Source: Nonomuraea deserti (lineage in GTDB: Bacteria; Actinomycetota; Actinomycetes; Streptosporangiales; Streptosporangiaceae). Taken from it: a stretch of 44,875 bases of DNA. Below the pieces are notes generated by a model that was not told the DNA's origin, made no database searches, and saw only the letters and a list, made by a program, of their open reading frames with translations. This document shows, one piece after another, positions 8,026 to 14,700 of the stretch. The stretch spans positions 1 through 44,875 of the forward strand of contig NZ_SMKO01000066.1 in the NCBI RefSeq assembly GCF_004348685.1, in the 5' to 3' direction. Position 1 is the stretch's first letter. Each line of letters opens with the position of its first letter. The position numbers and the translations under genes were made by a program.

Positions 8026-8440
8026 CGCTTGTCGACATGCATCCGTGGATCGGGTTGTCCGATGACGGCGTCTTGAAGTGCTCACCGAGCGGGTGGGTGA
8101 CGCTCGAACTTGTGGATCGAGTGCCGGCCGAACACCGCCGTGAGGGCAGCAGGCCGGGAGCGTTGCCGCCGCGGTTCATGATCTACTTTGTCCTCGTGCT
8201 CGCGCTGTTTCAGCAAGACTCCTATGACGACGTCGCTGAGAACCTGGTGGGAGCACTGGGCGAAAGGATCAGTCGGTCCCGAACAAGTCCTCCTCAACCC
8301 GTGCCCGGCAGCGGCTGGGCGGCGGGCCCGTTGGAAGGGCTGTTTCGTGCACTGTCCGGGGTCGGTGGCTCCGGAAGGGCTGCCTGGATCGTTCTATCGC
8401 GGGATGCGGCTGGCCGCGGTCGACGAGCTCGTCCTTCTCG
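8026..8440 (+). pseudogene. IS4-family transposase N-terminal remnant
   Basis: From about 8037 one frame reads WIGLSDDGVLKCSP, then TLELVDRVPAEH and a segment RFMIYFVLVLALFQQDSYDD, matching the N-terminal domain of IS4-type transposases. A frame change near 8270-8320 moves the continuation to another frame with PEGLPGSFYRGMRLAAVDE, the normal run-up to the first catalytic Asp. The gene ends there against an IS3 fragment of opposite strand. It is frameshifted and truncated. Confidence 0.7.
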
Positions 8441-8447
8441 GCGCTGG

Positions 8448-8650
8448 TCAGCCCGCGGCGAACTGGCGTGTGACCAGGTCGGACGGAGCGACTGCCTGCC
8501 GGTCGGCGATGGTGGTGCGACAGCCTCTGCGCGGGCTCACCCCGATCAGTCCGGCGGCCCGCATCAACCGGGCCACCCGCTTGCGACCCACCCGCACCCC
8601 ATCGAGCTCGCGCAGGTCGGCGTGGATGCGCAGATCACGCGTCGCTCTGT
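8448..8650 (-). pseudogene. IS3-family OrfB fragment (HTH-like part)
   Basis: The minus frame gives DLRIHADLRELDGVRVGRKR then VARLMRAAGLIGVSPRRG, the HTH-like region before the integrase core of IS3-family OrfB. It ends at a TGA just after DLVTRQFAAG, before the DDE domain. Its upper end meets the promoter region of the LysR gene, so this insertion probably removed whatever gene was once divergent from LysR. Confidence 0.75.
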
Positions 8651-8684
8651 CATGTGGTGAAAGGTAGGCAACCAGCAGATATAT

Positions 8685-8725
8685 GTCCAATACCTCTCCG
8701 AGAATCGTCTGATATCTCTAAAGGT
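8685..8725 (+). promoter_or_regulatory. LysR-gene upstream element, copy 1
   Basis: GTCCAATAC (8685-8693), 16 nt, TGATATCT (8710-8717), 8 nt, ATG (8726). Exactly the same two motifs with the same spacings occur before the decayed second LysR gene (11052-11092), while the spacer bases differ. Conservation of motif and spacing suggests an autoregulatory LysR site or core promoter. Confidence 0.65.
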
Positions 8726-9619
8726 ATGGATCGTCCTGAGCTCAGCCTTCAGCAGCTTCACGCCTTTGTGGTCCTCTCCGAGGAACTCCACTTCGGGCGC
8801 GCAGCGGAGCGGCTGGGCATCGCGCAACCGCCGCTCAGTCAGCAGATCCGCCGCCTGGAAGCGAAGGTCGGGCACCCGCTGTTCACCCGAGGACCCGGCG
8901 CGGTCACCCTCTCCGCGGCAGGACACCAACTCCTGCCCGCTGCTCGGCGCGCACTCGACGAGATCGCCGTCGGCCTGGACACGGCCCGACGCACTGGCAG
9001 CGGTGAGGCCGGTCGTATCCGGATCGGTTTTTCCGCATCGCTCGCACTGACCGTCCTGCCGGGCTTGTTGCGCGCCTACCGCGATCGGTTTCCCCAGGTG
9101 GAGATGGAGATCCGTGAGATGACCACGGCGCCGCAGGCGACCGCTCTGCACGAGCATGTGATCGACGTCGGGCTCCTGCGCGAGCCGCCGGACGAGCCGG
9201 GGCTGGCGACCGAGACGATCTTGTCCGAGGAGTTCATCGCGGTCCTGCCGGCCGCCCACCTCCTTGCGGCCCAGCGCGTCGTCCCGATCGAAGCACTCGC
9301 GGACGAACCGTTCGTGTTGCTGCCCCGTAGTGCCGGACCGATGTTTTACGACCGGATCCTCGACTTGTGCCGCAGTGCGGGTTTCGAACCCCGCCTTGGC
9401 CAGCAGGCGGTCGAATGGCAGACGGTCTGCGCGCTGGTCGAGGCAGGACTGGGCGTGTCACTCGCCCCGGCGAGCATCCGCCGGATCCGCCTCAACGGTG
9501 TCGCATACCGCCGGATCGAACCGAACAGCTCACGCACCACCGTCGCAGTGGCCTGGCGTGGTGACGACCAGAACCCCGTGGTCACACGATTCCTTGAGGC
9601 CGCCCGCGGCGAACCCTGA
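8726..9619 (+). CDS. LysR-family transcriptional regulator
   Basis: The 297-residue product from the ATG at 8726 starts MDRPELSLQQLHAFVVLSEE. This start is preferred to 8654 because homology begins here and the second copy also starts MDRPEL. The winged HTH (residues about 6-65, with RAAERLGIAQPPLSQQIRRL) is followed by a periplasmic-binding-like effector domain (about 90-290) with FSASLALTVLPGLL and EWQTVCALVEAGLGVSLAP. It faces a broken racemase gene transcribed toward it. It may have controlled an N-acylamino-acid racemase operon like the one at 9683-11019, since its upstream motif matches the site between that operon and the second LysR gene. No obvious defect. Confidence 0.88.
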   Translation: MDRPELSLQQLHAFVVLSEELHFGRAAERLGIAQPPLSQQIRRLEAKVGHPLFTRGPGAVTLSAAGHQLLPAARRALDEIAVGLDTARRTGSGEAGRIRIGFSASLALTVLPGLLRAYRDRFPQVEMEIREMTTAPQATALHEHVIDVGLLREPPDEPGLATETILSEEFIAVLPAAHLLAAQRVVPIEALADEPFVLLPRSAGPMFYDRILDLCRSAGFEPRLGQQAVEWQTVCALVEAGLGVSLAPASIRRIRLNGVAYRRIEPNSSRTTVAVAWRGDDQNPVVTRFLEAARGEP

Positions 9620-9682
9620 ATCGTCTCCTCCTCCGCGCATCAACCACATGCGTCTGGAAGGTGATCCACTCGGTGGCGGTGG

Positions 9683-10112
9683 TCACCTCTTTTCCAGCAC
9701 GTCGGTCAGCGGCTCGACGCCCAGGCCGGGGCCGGTCGGCACGGCGAGGTGCCCGCCGTCCAACGCGAACGGCGCCGTCACGTCCGTCGCGAAGCAGCGC
9801 CGCGACCCCGACGTGTCGCCCGGCAGGGTGAAGCCGGGCAGCGCGGCCAGCGCCACGTTCGCGGCCCTGCCGAGCCCGGTCTCCAGCATGCCGCCGCACC
9901 ATGTGGCGATCCCGTGCGCCCGGCACAGGTTGTGGATGCGGCGCGCCTCCAGGTAGCCGCCCACCCAGCCAGGCCTGATGTTCACGATCGAGCAGGCGCC
10001 CAGCCCTCGGCGTCGGGCGTGACCACGCACACCAGTAGCACGTCCCGCGTCGTGTCGGTGCCGAACGACGGAACGGTGCGTCCAGCGGCATCGCGATCCG
10101 CCGCAGCTCCAC
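9683..10112 (-). pseudogene. N-acylamino acid racemase / OSB synthase, internal deletion
   Basis: The GTG at 10112 begins VELRRIAMPLDAPFR, the N-terminus of the enolase-superfamily N-succinylamino-acid racemase/o-succinylbenzoate synthase group. After frame changes and about 45 codons the sequence jumps to the C-terminal barrel part: SIVNIRPGWVGGYLEARRIH, CGGMLETGLGRAANVALA, then FTLPGDTSG and VPTGPGLGVEP. Roughly 240 residues holding the catalytic lysines and metal ligands are missing from a normal 370. It follows the acetyltransferase gene by 10 bp, as in intact racemase operons. The protein cannot be active. Confidence 0.8.
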
Positions 10113-10122
10113 CCGGTGATCT

Positions 10123-11019
10123 TCAGGCGTTCCTCTCGACCACGTAGTAGGTCTTGCGATGGAAGCCGGTCACCGTGGCGCCCTCCTCCATGAGGCCGCC
10201 CAGCACCTCGCGCACGGCGTGCCGCCACGCTTTGGCGGCGCCGGCGTCCACCCCGCGCAGTCTCTCGATGTCCTCGGGGACCGCGACCAGCACCACGCGC
10301 CCGTCGGTACGGCCCTCGACCGGGCGGCCGCCGTCGTCGCCCAACCCGACCACGGCGTCCTCCGGCACCGCAGGCAGACACGGCACCCGCCGGACCGCCG
10401 CCTCCACCGCCGGGTCGGTCAGCGGCCACACGGCCAGGATCCGGTCGGACTCGTCGCCCTGGTTGATGGCGTCGGCCATCACGCCGTAGAAACATGGCAG
10501 GTACTCCGCCGGCCGCGCACCCAGCTTGGCCAGGTTGAAGTGCGCGTTGCGGCGGACCAGCGGGTCGTAGGTCCAGGTGATCCGGGAGATCCCGCGGTCC
10601 AGCGCCCACTGCCGCTGGTGCAGTTTCAGCTCGAAGCCGATGCCCCGTCCCGCTGCCGCGCCCGTGTTTTGCGAGTGCAGGGTCGAGTCCTGCCCGAAGA
10701 AGCCCACCGACGCCCCCACCATCCGGTCGCCGTCGAAGGCACCGGAGACGTAGTTGCCCGCGTGAGTCAGCGCCCGCATCAGCCCGGCGGTGATCGGCCG
10801 GCCGTCCGGCTCGAATCCCCAGATTCGCTCGAACAGCTCATCGACCCGCTCGAACTCCTCGTTCGTATGGAGTTCCCTGATCACGGCCGAGGTCGTCATG
10901 GTCGAGTAGTCGAGCCCGGTGGTCCCCGACACGTGCACGCGGTCGCTGTCGACGGCCCTGGCGTACTCGATCTGTTCCTCGAAGGTCGATCCGCTGAGAA
11001 TCGCGCGTCGCTCCGTCAC
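10123..11019 (-). CDS. GNAT acetyltransferase with fused RidA N-terminal stump
   Basis: From the ATG at 10899 (MTTSAVIRELHTNEEF) the product is a GNAT-type protein of the group found in racemase operons (COG3375-like), with IWGFEPDGRPITAGLMRALT, GASVGFFGQD, then TWTYDPLVRRNAHFN and KLGARPAEYLPCFYG. It probably acylates amino acids for the neighbouring racemase. Upstream in the same frame, from a GTG at 11019, lie about 40 residues of a RidA (YjgF) protein: RAILSGSTFEEQIEYARAV and VHVSGTTGLDYSTM. The missing RidA remainder suggests an in-frame deletion that fused two operon genes. Translation may start at either site. No Shine-Dalgarno is seen before 11019. Confidence 0.7.
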   Translation of the reverse strand: MTERRAILSGSTFEEQIEYARAVDSDRVHVSGTTGLDYSTMTTSAVIRELHTNEEFERVDELFERIWGFEPDGRPITAGLMRALTHAGNYVSGAFDGDRMVGASVGFFGQDSTLHSQNTGAAAGRGIGFELKLHQRQWALDRGISRITWTYDPLVRRNAHFNLAKLGARPAEYLPCFYGVMADAINQGDESDRILAVWPLTDPAVEAAVRRVPCLPAVPEDAVVGLGDDGGRPVEGRTDGRVVLVAVPEDIERLRGVDAGAAKAWRHAVREVLGGLMEEGATVTGFHRKTYYVVERNA

Positions 11020-11051
11020 CCGACGAACGCTAGGAGGACCAGGGGTGATAC

Positions 11052-11092
11052 GTCCAATACGCGCTGGTTGATGAGTTGATATCTGTGGCCGT
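11052..11092 (+). promoter_or_regulatory. LysR-gene upstream element, copy 2
   Basis: GTCCAATAC (11052-11060), 16 nt, TGATATCT (11077-11084), 8 nt, ATG (11093). Same layout as 8685-8725. Here it lies between the divergent RidA-GNAT operon and the LysR remnant, the usual place for a LysR operator. Confidence 0.65.
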
Positions 11093-11275
11093 ATGGACCG
11101 TCCCGAGCTTCCCGGCCACAACTGCACATCTTCGTCGTACTGACCGACGCATTTCACCTCGGCCACGTGAACGGCTCGGCATCGCGTAGCCGTCGCTGAG
11201 CCAGCAAGTCCGCCGGCTCTGAGGCCAGGGTGTCTTCCAGCACGGCCCAACGGTCACGTCCTGCTGTGTGCTCCG
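11093..11275 (+). pseudogene. LysR-family regulator, decayed second copy
   Basis: The sequence opens ATGGACCGTCCCGAGCT, close to the intact LysR start at 8726. With small indels it can be followed through the HTH: FVVLTDAFHLG, ERLGIA, then SLSQQVRRL and a stop, with a last echo near the GHPLF region. Several frameshifts and the loss of everything after residue 60 make it non-coding. It is cut off by the sigma-factor gene. It is divergent to the RidA-GNAT gene, so it was probably that operon's own regulator. Confidence 0.75.
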
Positions 11276-11282
11276 CGCAGCC

Positions 11283-12218
11283 TCAGCCCGTCGTCCAGGG
11301 CCGGAGTTTGTCGGGGTTGAGCACTGCCCAGATGCGCTTGATCCGGTCACCTGCGACGTCGAACGCCATCACCGCCATGGTGCCGCCGTCCTGCTGAGCC
11401 ATCAGGCCGGGCCGGCCGTTGACCGTGCACTCCAGGATCGTCACGTTGGACAGCGCGTCGGCCCGATCGGCGAAGAAGCGCGCGACCTGCTCGGCGCCTT
11501 CGACCGGGCGGAGCGCGGCGCTGACGAGTCCGCCGCCGTCGCCGACCGCCGTGGCGTCGGGGTCGAGGAGGGCGATGAGGGCGCCGATGTCCTTGGCTTC
11601 CCACGCCTGCTTGAAATGCCTGACGATCGTGGCCTGCCGCGCTGCCGGAGCCGCGGGGGTGTGCGCGGCGCGGATGCGGTGGCGGGCCGAGGAGGCCAGC
11701 TGGCGGCAGGCCGCCGGGGTACGGCCGACGATCTCGGCCACTTCGGCGAAGGGGTAGCGGAAGACGTCGTGCAGGATGAACGCGACGCGCTCGGCCGGGG
11801 TCATCGATTCGAGCACGACGAGGAACGCCATGCTGATCGACTCGTCGAGGGTGACGCGCTCAGCCGGGTCGAGCGTGGTGTCCCCCGGCCGCTCGCTGAT
11901 CCACTCCGAGGCTTCTGGCACCGGCTCGGGGACCCATGAGCCCACGTAGTGCTCGCGCCGGGCGCGTGCCGAGCCGAGCAGGTCGAGGCAGATGCGGCTG
12001 GCGACCTTCGTCAGCCAGCCGCTGGGGGATGCGATGGCCTCCTGCTGCTGCCGGGTCATGGCGTACCAGCGGGCGTAGGTCTCCTGGACGGCGTCCTCGG
12101 CCTCGGCCAGGGAGCCGAGAAGCCGGTAGGCGAGACCGATCAGCTGGCGCCGCTCGCTCATGATCGCGCTCAGACCCAGGTCGAGCTGGCCAGGCCCTGG
12201 CTCGGATGGGGTGGTCAT
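11283..12218 (-). CDS. sigJ: ECF41-type RNA polymerase sigma factor (SigJ-like)
   Basis: The 311-residue protein from the ATG at 12218 (preceded by GGGGACAC) has sigma-70 region 2 (RRQLIGLAYRLLGSLAEAED), a region 4 HTH (YPFAEVAEIVGRTPAACRQL) and a C-terminal SnoaL-like domain starting ATIVRHFKQAWEAKD. Hallmarks of ECF41 are present: DGGG after the linker and NPDKL near the end. In this group the SnoaL tail, rather than a separate anti-sigma factor, modulates activity. The longer frame to 12785 covers the opposite-strand wrbA gene and is not used. It is divergent from wrbA, a likely target. The 3' end abuts the LysR remnant. Confidence 0.88.
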   Translation of the reverse strand: MTTPSEPGPGQLDLGLSAIMSERRQLIGLAYRLLGSLAEAEDAVQETYARWYAMTRQQQEAIASPSGWLTKVASRICLDLLGSARARREHYVGSWVPEPVPEASEWISERPGDTTLDPAERVTLDESISMAFLVVLESMTPAERVAFILHDVFRYPFAEVAEIVGRTPAACRQLASSARHRIRAAHTPAAPAARQATIVRHFKQAWEAKDIGALIALLDPDATAVGDGGGLVSAALRPVEGAEQVARFFADRADALSNVTILECTVNGRPGLMAQQDGGTMAVMAFDVAGDRIKRIWAVLNPDKLRPWTTG

Positions 12219-12362
12219 CGTGTCCCCGACTCTCCTTGTCGCATCTGCCCTCACCGGTTCGACGAGACAGCTACCCGAAATGTGAGGTTGTCGTGCCGCC
12301 TGACGTTCCGGAGGGCTACGTCGTCCTAAGGATGAACCGAACGATAAGGACGTGAATTGACC
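12219..12362 (+). promoter_or_regulatory. Divergent promoter region of sigJ and wrbA
   Basis: TGTGAGG (about 12281-12287), 16 nt, CGTT resembles the ECF41 promoter pattern (TGTCACA, CGTC) with mismatches, reading toward wrbA. AAGGA (12346-12350) serves as its ribosome-binding site. The assignment is tentative. Confidence 0.3.
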
Positions 12363-12971
12363 ATGGAACCCGTGAACGTCGCGATCATCTACTACAGCGC
12401 CACCGGCACCGTGCATGCCCTGGCCCAGGCCGCCGCCGAGGGCGCGGAGAAGGCCGGTGCGCACGTGCGACTGCGCAAGGTGCGCGAACTCGCCCCGCAG
12501 GAGGCGATCGACGCCAACCCCGACTGGGGCCGGCACATCCAGGAGACCGCCGACGTCGTCGAGGCCGGCCTCGACGACCTGGCCTGGGCCGACGTGGTGC
12601 TGTTCGGCACCCCTTCCCGCTTCGGCAACCCGGCCAGCCAGCTCAGGGCGTTCATCGACACCACCGGCCCTCTGTGGTTTCAGGGCCAGCTCACCGACAT
12701 GGTGTTCTCGGCATTCACCGCCTCCAACACCGCCCATGGCGGACAGGAGTCCACCCTCCTGGCCCTGGGGAACACGTTCTACCACTGGGGCGGCATCATC
12801 GTGCCCCCCGGCTACGCCGACCCCGTCCAGTTCAAGTCAGGCAATCCCTACGGCGCCTCCCACGTGGCCGGCGATGGCCCGCCCAACGATGTAGCCCTGG
12901 AATCGGCCCGCTACCAGGCCCGGCGGGCGGTGGACACCGCGGCCGCGCTCAAGGCCGGCCGCGCCGGCTGA
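12357..12971 (+). CDS. wrbA: WrbA-like NAD(P)H:quinone oxidoreductase
   Basis: A flavodoxin-fold protein of 202-204 residues. The FMN phosphate loop is YYSATGTVHAL (residues about 11-21). GTPSRFGNPASQLRAFID and then TASNTAHGGQESTLLAL are WrbA signatures, as is YHWGGIIVPPGY. It would reduce quinones by two electrons and limit redox cycling. The start is either TTG at 12357 (6 nt after AAGGA) or ATG at 12363 (12 nt after). It is divergent from an ECF41 sigma factor and 49 bp before a SnoaL gene on the same strand. An oxidoreductase next to an ECF41 gene is a common arrangement, so control by that sigma factor is likely. Confidence 0.88.
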   Translation: MTMEPVNVAIIYYSATGTVHALAQAAAEGAEKAGAHVRLRKVRELAPQEAIDANPDWGRHIQETADVVEAGLDDLAWADVVLFGTPSRFGNPASQLRAFIDTTGPLWFQGQLTDMVFSAFTASNTAHGGQESTLLALGNTFYHWGGIIVPPGYADPVQFKSGNPYGASHVAGDGPPNDVALESARYQARRAVDTAAALKAGRAG

Positions 12972-13020
12972 CCGAGTCACCTGTATTTCATTCTGCGCAG
13001 ACGTTCGAACGGAGGACATC

Positions 13021-13440
13021 ATGGCTTCGAGCGAGTCCGAGGTCAGGGCAATGCTGGACAGGCGGGTCGAGGCCTGCCGGGCGAAGGACCTCGACAAACT
13101 CATGTCACTTTACGCATCCGACATCGTCTATTTCGACGTCGTGCCCCCACTCCAGTTCAAGGGGTCCGACGAAGTCCGCCGCAACTTCAAGCGGTGGTTC
13201 GATGAGTACGAGGGCTCCATCGGCCTCGAAACGCACGAGTTGCAGATCGCGGTGAGTGCGGACGTGGCGTTCGTGCACATGCTTCACGTGGACAGCGGAA
13301 CGCGTAACAACGGGGTCGACGGCGCCGTATGGATTCGATCGACGGTCTGTTGCCGGCGGTCGAACGACAAGTGGCTGATCACGCACGAACACATCTCGAT
13401 GCCGGGCACCTGGCCTCTCCCGGGTGCGGAAGGTAATTAG
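13021..13440 (+). CDS. SnoaL-like (NTF2 fold) protein
   Basis: A 139-residue single-domain protein beginning with a helix (VRAMLDRRVEACRAKDLDKL) and the line LYASDIVYFDVVPPLQFKG, typical of the SnoaL/DUF4440 part of the NTF2 superfamily. The conical fold usually binds small hydrophobic molecules. No known catalytic pair can be assigned. The ribosome-binding site CGGAGG lies 6 nt before the ATG. It follows wrbA and has the same fold type as the tail of the neighbouring ECF41 factor, so a shared stress response is plausible. Function unknown. Confidence 0.8.
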   Translation: MASSESEVRAMLDRRVEACRAKDLDKLMSLYASDIVYFDVVPPLQFKGSDEVRRNFKRWFDEYEGSIGLETHELQIAVSADVAFVHMLHVDSGTRNNGVDGAVWIRSTVCCRRSNDKWLITHEHISMPGTWPLPGAEGN

Positions 13441-13872
13441 ACGGCGTGGTGGCCCACAGCGGGAGCGGATCCGGGTGATGGAGAGCTCGTCGATCTCGAC
13501 CTGCTCGCCCTCGAAGTCCAGGAGGATCGGGCAGTCGGGTAATCACTCATCCTGTTCGAGATCCCATACCAGGATTGCGCGCGTCAGCCGCCGGCCGACG
13601 AGGTCGCCGACCTGGTGAAGGCGACGGGGCACCGAGCGCATCGCTGGTCTCGGGCATGCTCCGCGGGCGGGGCATCGTCGAGACGGCCCGGCTGGTGTTT
13701 CCCGGCGATGAATATGCGAAGCGAGGTTCTGATCCTTATGGCCGGCAGGGTCTACGTCCGCCACGGCCGGGCTCTCCCATAAGCCACCGAGGCCGAGACG
13801 CGGCGCTGCTGGAAGCGGGTGCTGCCTATTGCTTGCCGTGGTGCTCGGACGCCCTAGCCCGCCGATCAGCGA
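13441..13872. other. Gene-poor stretch between SnoaL and DUF4242 genes
   Basis: No intact gene is recognised. A minus-strand line near 13470-13530 reads ILLDFEGEQVEIDELS, which looks like decayed coding sequence, but no family can be named. Confidence 0.35.
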
Positions 13873-14121
13873 TCAGACGGTCAGCGGCACCCTGTGGATC
13901 TCGTCGGCCGGGTGCCCCGCCCGCTGGTGGATGCGCTGGACGGCATCCGCGTCCGGCGCCTCCGACAGGCAGTACACCACGCCCTCGTCAGGGTCGGCCC
14001 ATGCGTGCTGGAAGGTCACGCCTTCCTCTCTCTGTATCGCGAGGTCGGCGGCGTGCGCCTGCTTGAGCTCCTCGTCGGTGATGCCCGTCATGCCGTGATG
14101 CACGTCCATGAACTTCGCCAT
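13873..14121 (-). CDS. SCO4226-like (DUF4242) small protein
   Basis: An 82-residue protein starting MAKFMDVHHGMTGITDEEL with a GGAGGAAG site before the ATG at 14121. The sequence GVTFQHAWADPDEGVVYCLS and EAPDADAVQRIHQRAGHPAD fits the DUF4242 family, whose Streptomyces member SCO4226 forms a dimeric ferredoxin-like fold and binds nickel. The conserved His residues near the start and the single Cys are present. Metal binding here is inferred from the family. The frame can be read further upstream to 14307 but nothing there resembles the family. Between it and the next gene (14122-14358) nothing is seen. Confidence 0.8.
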   Translation of the reverse strand: MAKFMDVHHGMTGITDEELKQAHAADLAIQREEGVTFQHAWADPDEGVVYCLSEAPDADAVQRIHQRAGHPADEIHRVPLTV

Positions 14122-14358
14122 GGCTTCCTCCTCGAAGGCGTGACCTGCGGATCTTTTCCAGCTTAGGGCGGCCTTTGGCGGACCGGCCCCCAAAACTTCG
14201 CCAAGAAGGCGCGCCGCCGCCACCCCTATCGCCGGACCGCGCTGACAGAAGCCGGCCGCCGGCGCTGCGCCCGACCTGTGGCACGCGCTGATGTCGTTCT
14301 CTTCCACCGTTGTGGTCCGCGCATCCAGGCCGCAGGTCGGGCGCAGCGGCCCTCCGAC

Positions 14359-14664
14359 CTATACGATTCTGATCCGGTACACCATATGCATGTTGCCGTT
14401 GCTCCCCGGCGAGCCCTCCCAGATGTTCCATTTGGGAAGCAGCATGGCTTTGGCGGGCCCGCCTACGTCATCGGTGTATTCGATTGCCACCTTGTTGTTG
14501 CCTGCGGAGATCAGGCCGACGCCGTAGATGGCCACGCTCATCGTGCCGGCGTTCGCGAAGCAGTGGTGGTCCGTACCATTGAAGATCTGCAGGACTTCAC
14601 GACTGTGACTCACGTTGCAGTCCGCGTGGTTGATGGCGAATGCGGGGGCGGGGAAGGCCACCAT
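14359..14664 (-). CDS. Beta/gamma-crystallin-like secreted protein, damaged 5' end
   Basis: The mature part begins INHADCNVSHSREVLQIFN and continues with HHCFANAGTMSVAIYGVGL, SAGNNKVAIEY and KWNIWEG. This is the one-domain beta/gamma-crystallin pattern of small secreted actinomycete proteins such as the Streptomyces killer-toxin-like and metalloproteinase-inhibitor group, with two Cys that could pair. From the ATG at 14664 only MVAFPAPAFA precedes it, the last third of a signal peptide. The codons before (GYASAPAV) look like the rest of the hydrophobic core, but an in-frame TGA, the stop of the upstream toxin-like gene, lies 13 codons back with no start codon between. The gene has probably lost its start and may be silent. 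Confidence 0.6.
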   Translation of the reverse strand: MVAFPAPAFAINHADCNVSHSREVLQIFNGTDHHCFANAGTMSVAIYGVGLISAGNNKVAIEYTDDVGGPAKAMLLPKWNIWEGSPGSNGNMHMVYRIRIV

Positions 14665-14700
14665 GACCGCCGGGGCGGAGGCGTAGCCGGCCGGCGTGGC

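Noticed and set aside
12219..12785. N-terminal extension of the ECF41 gene
   Set aside because: It is the antisense of wrbA. The ATG at 12218 has its own ribosome-binding site and fits the family start.
13575..14066. Plus-strand ORF over 13575-14066
   Set aside because: Its 3' half is antisense to the DUF4242 gene and its 5' half resembles nothing.
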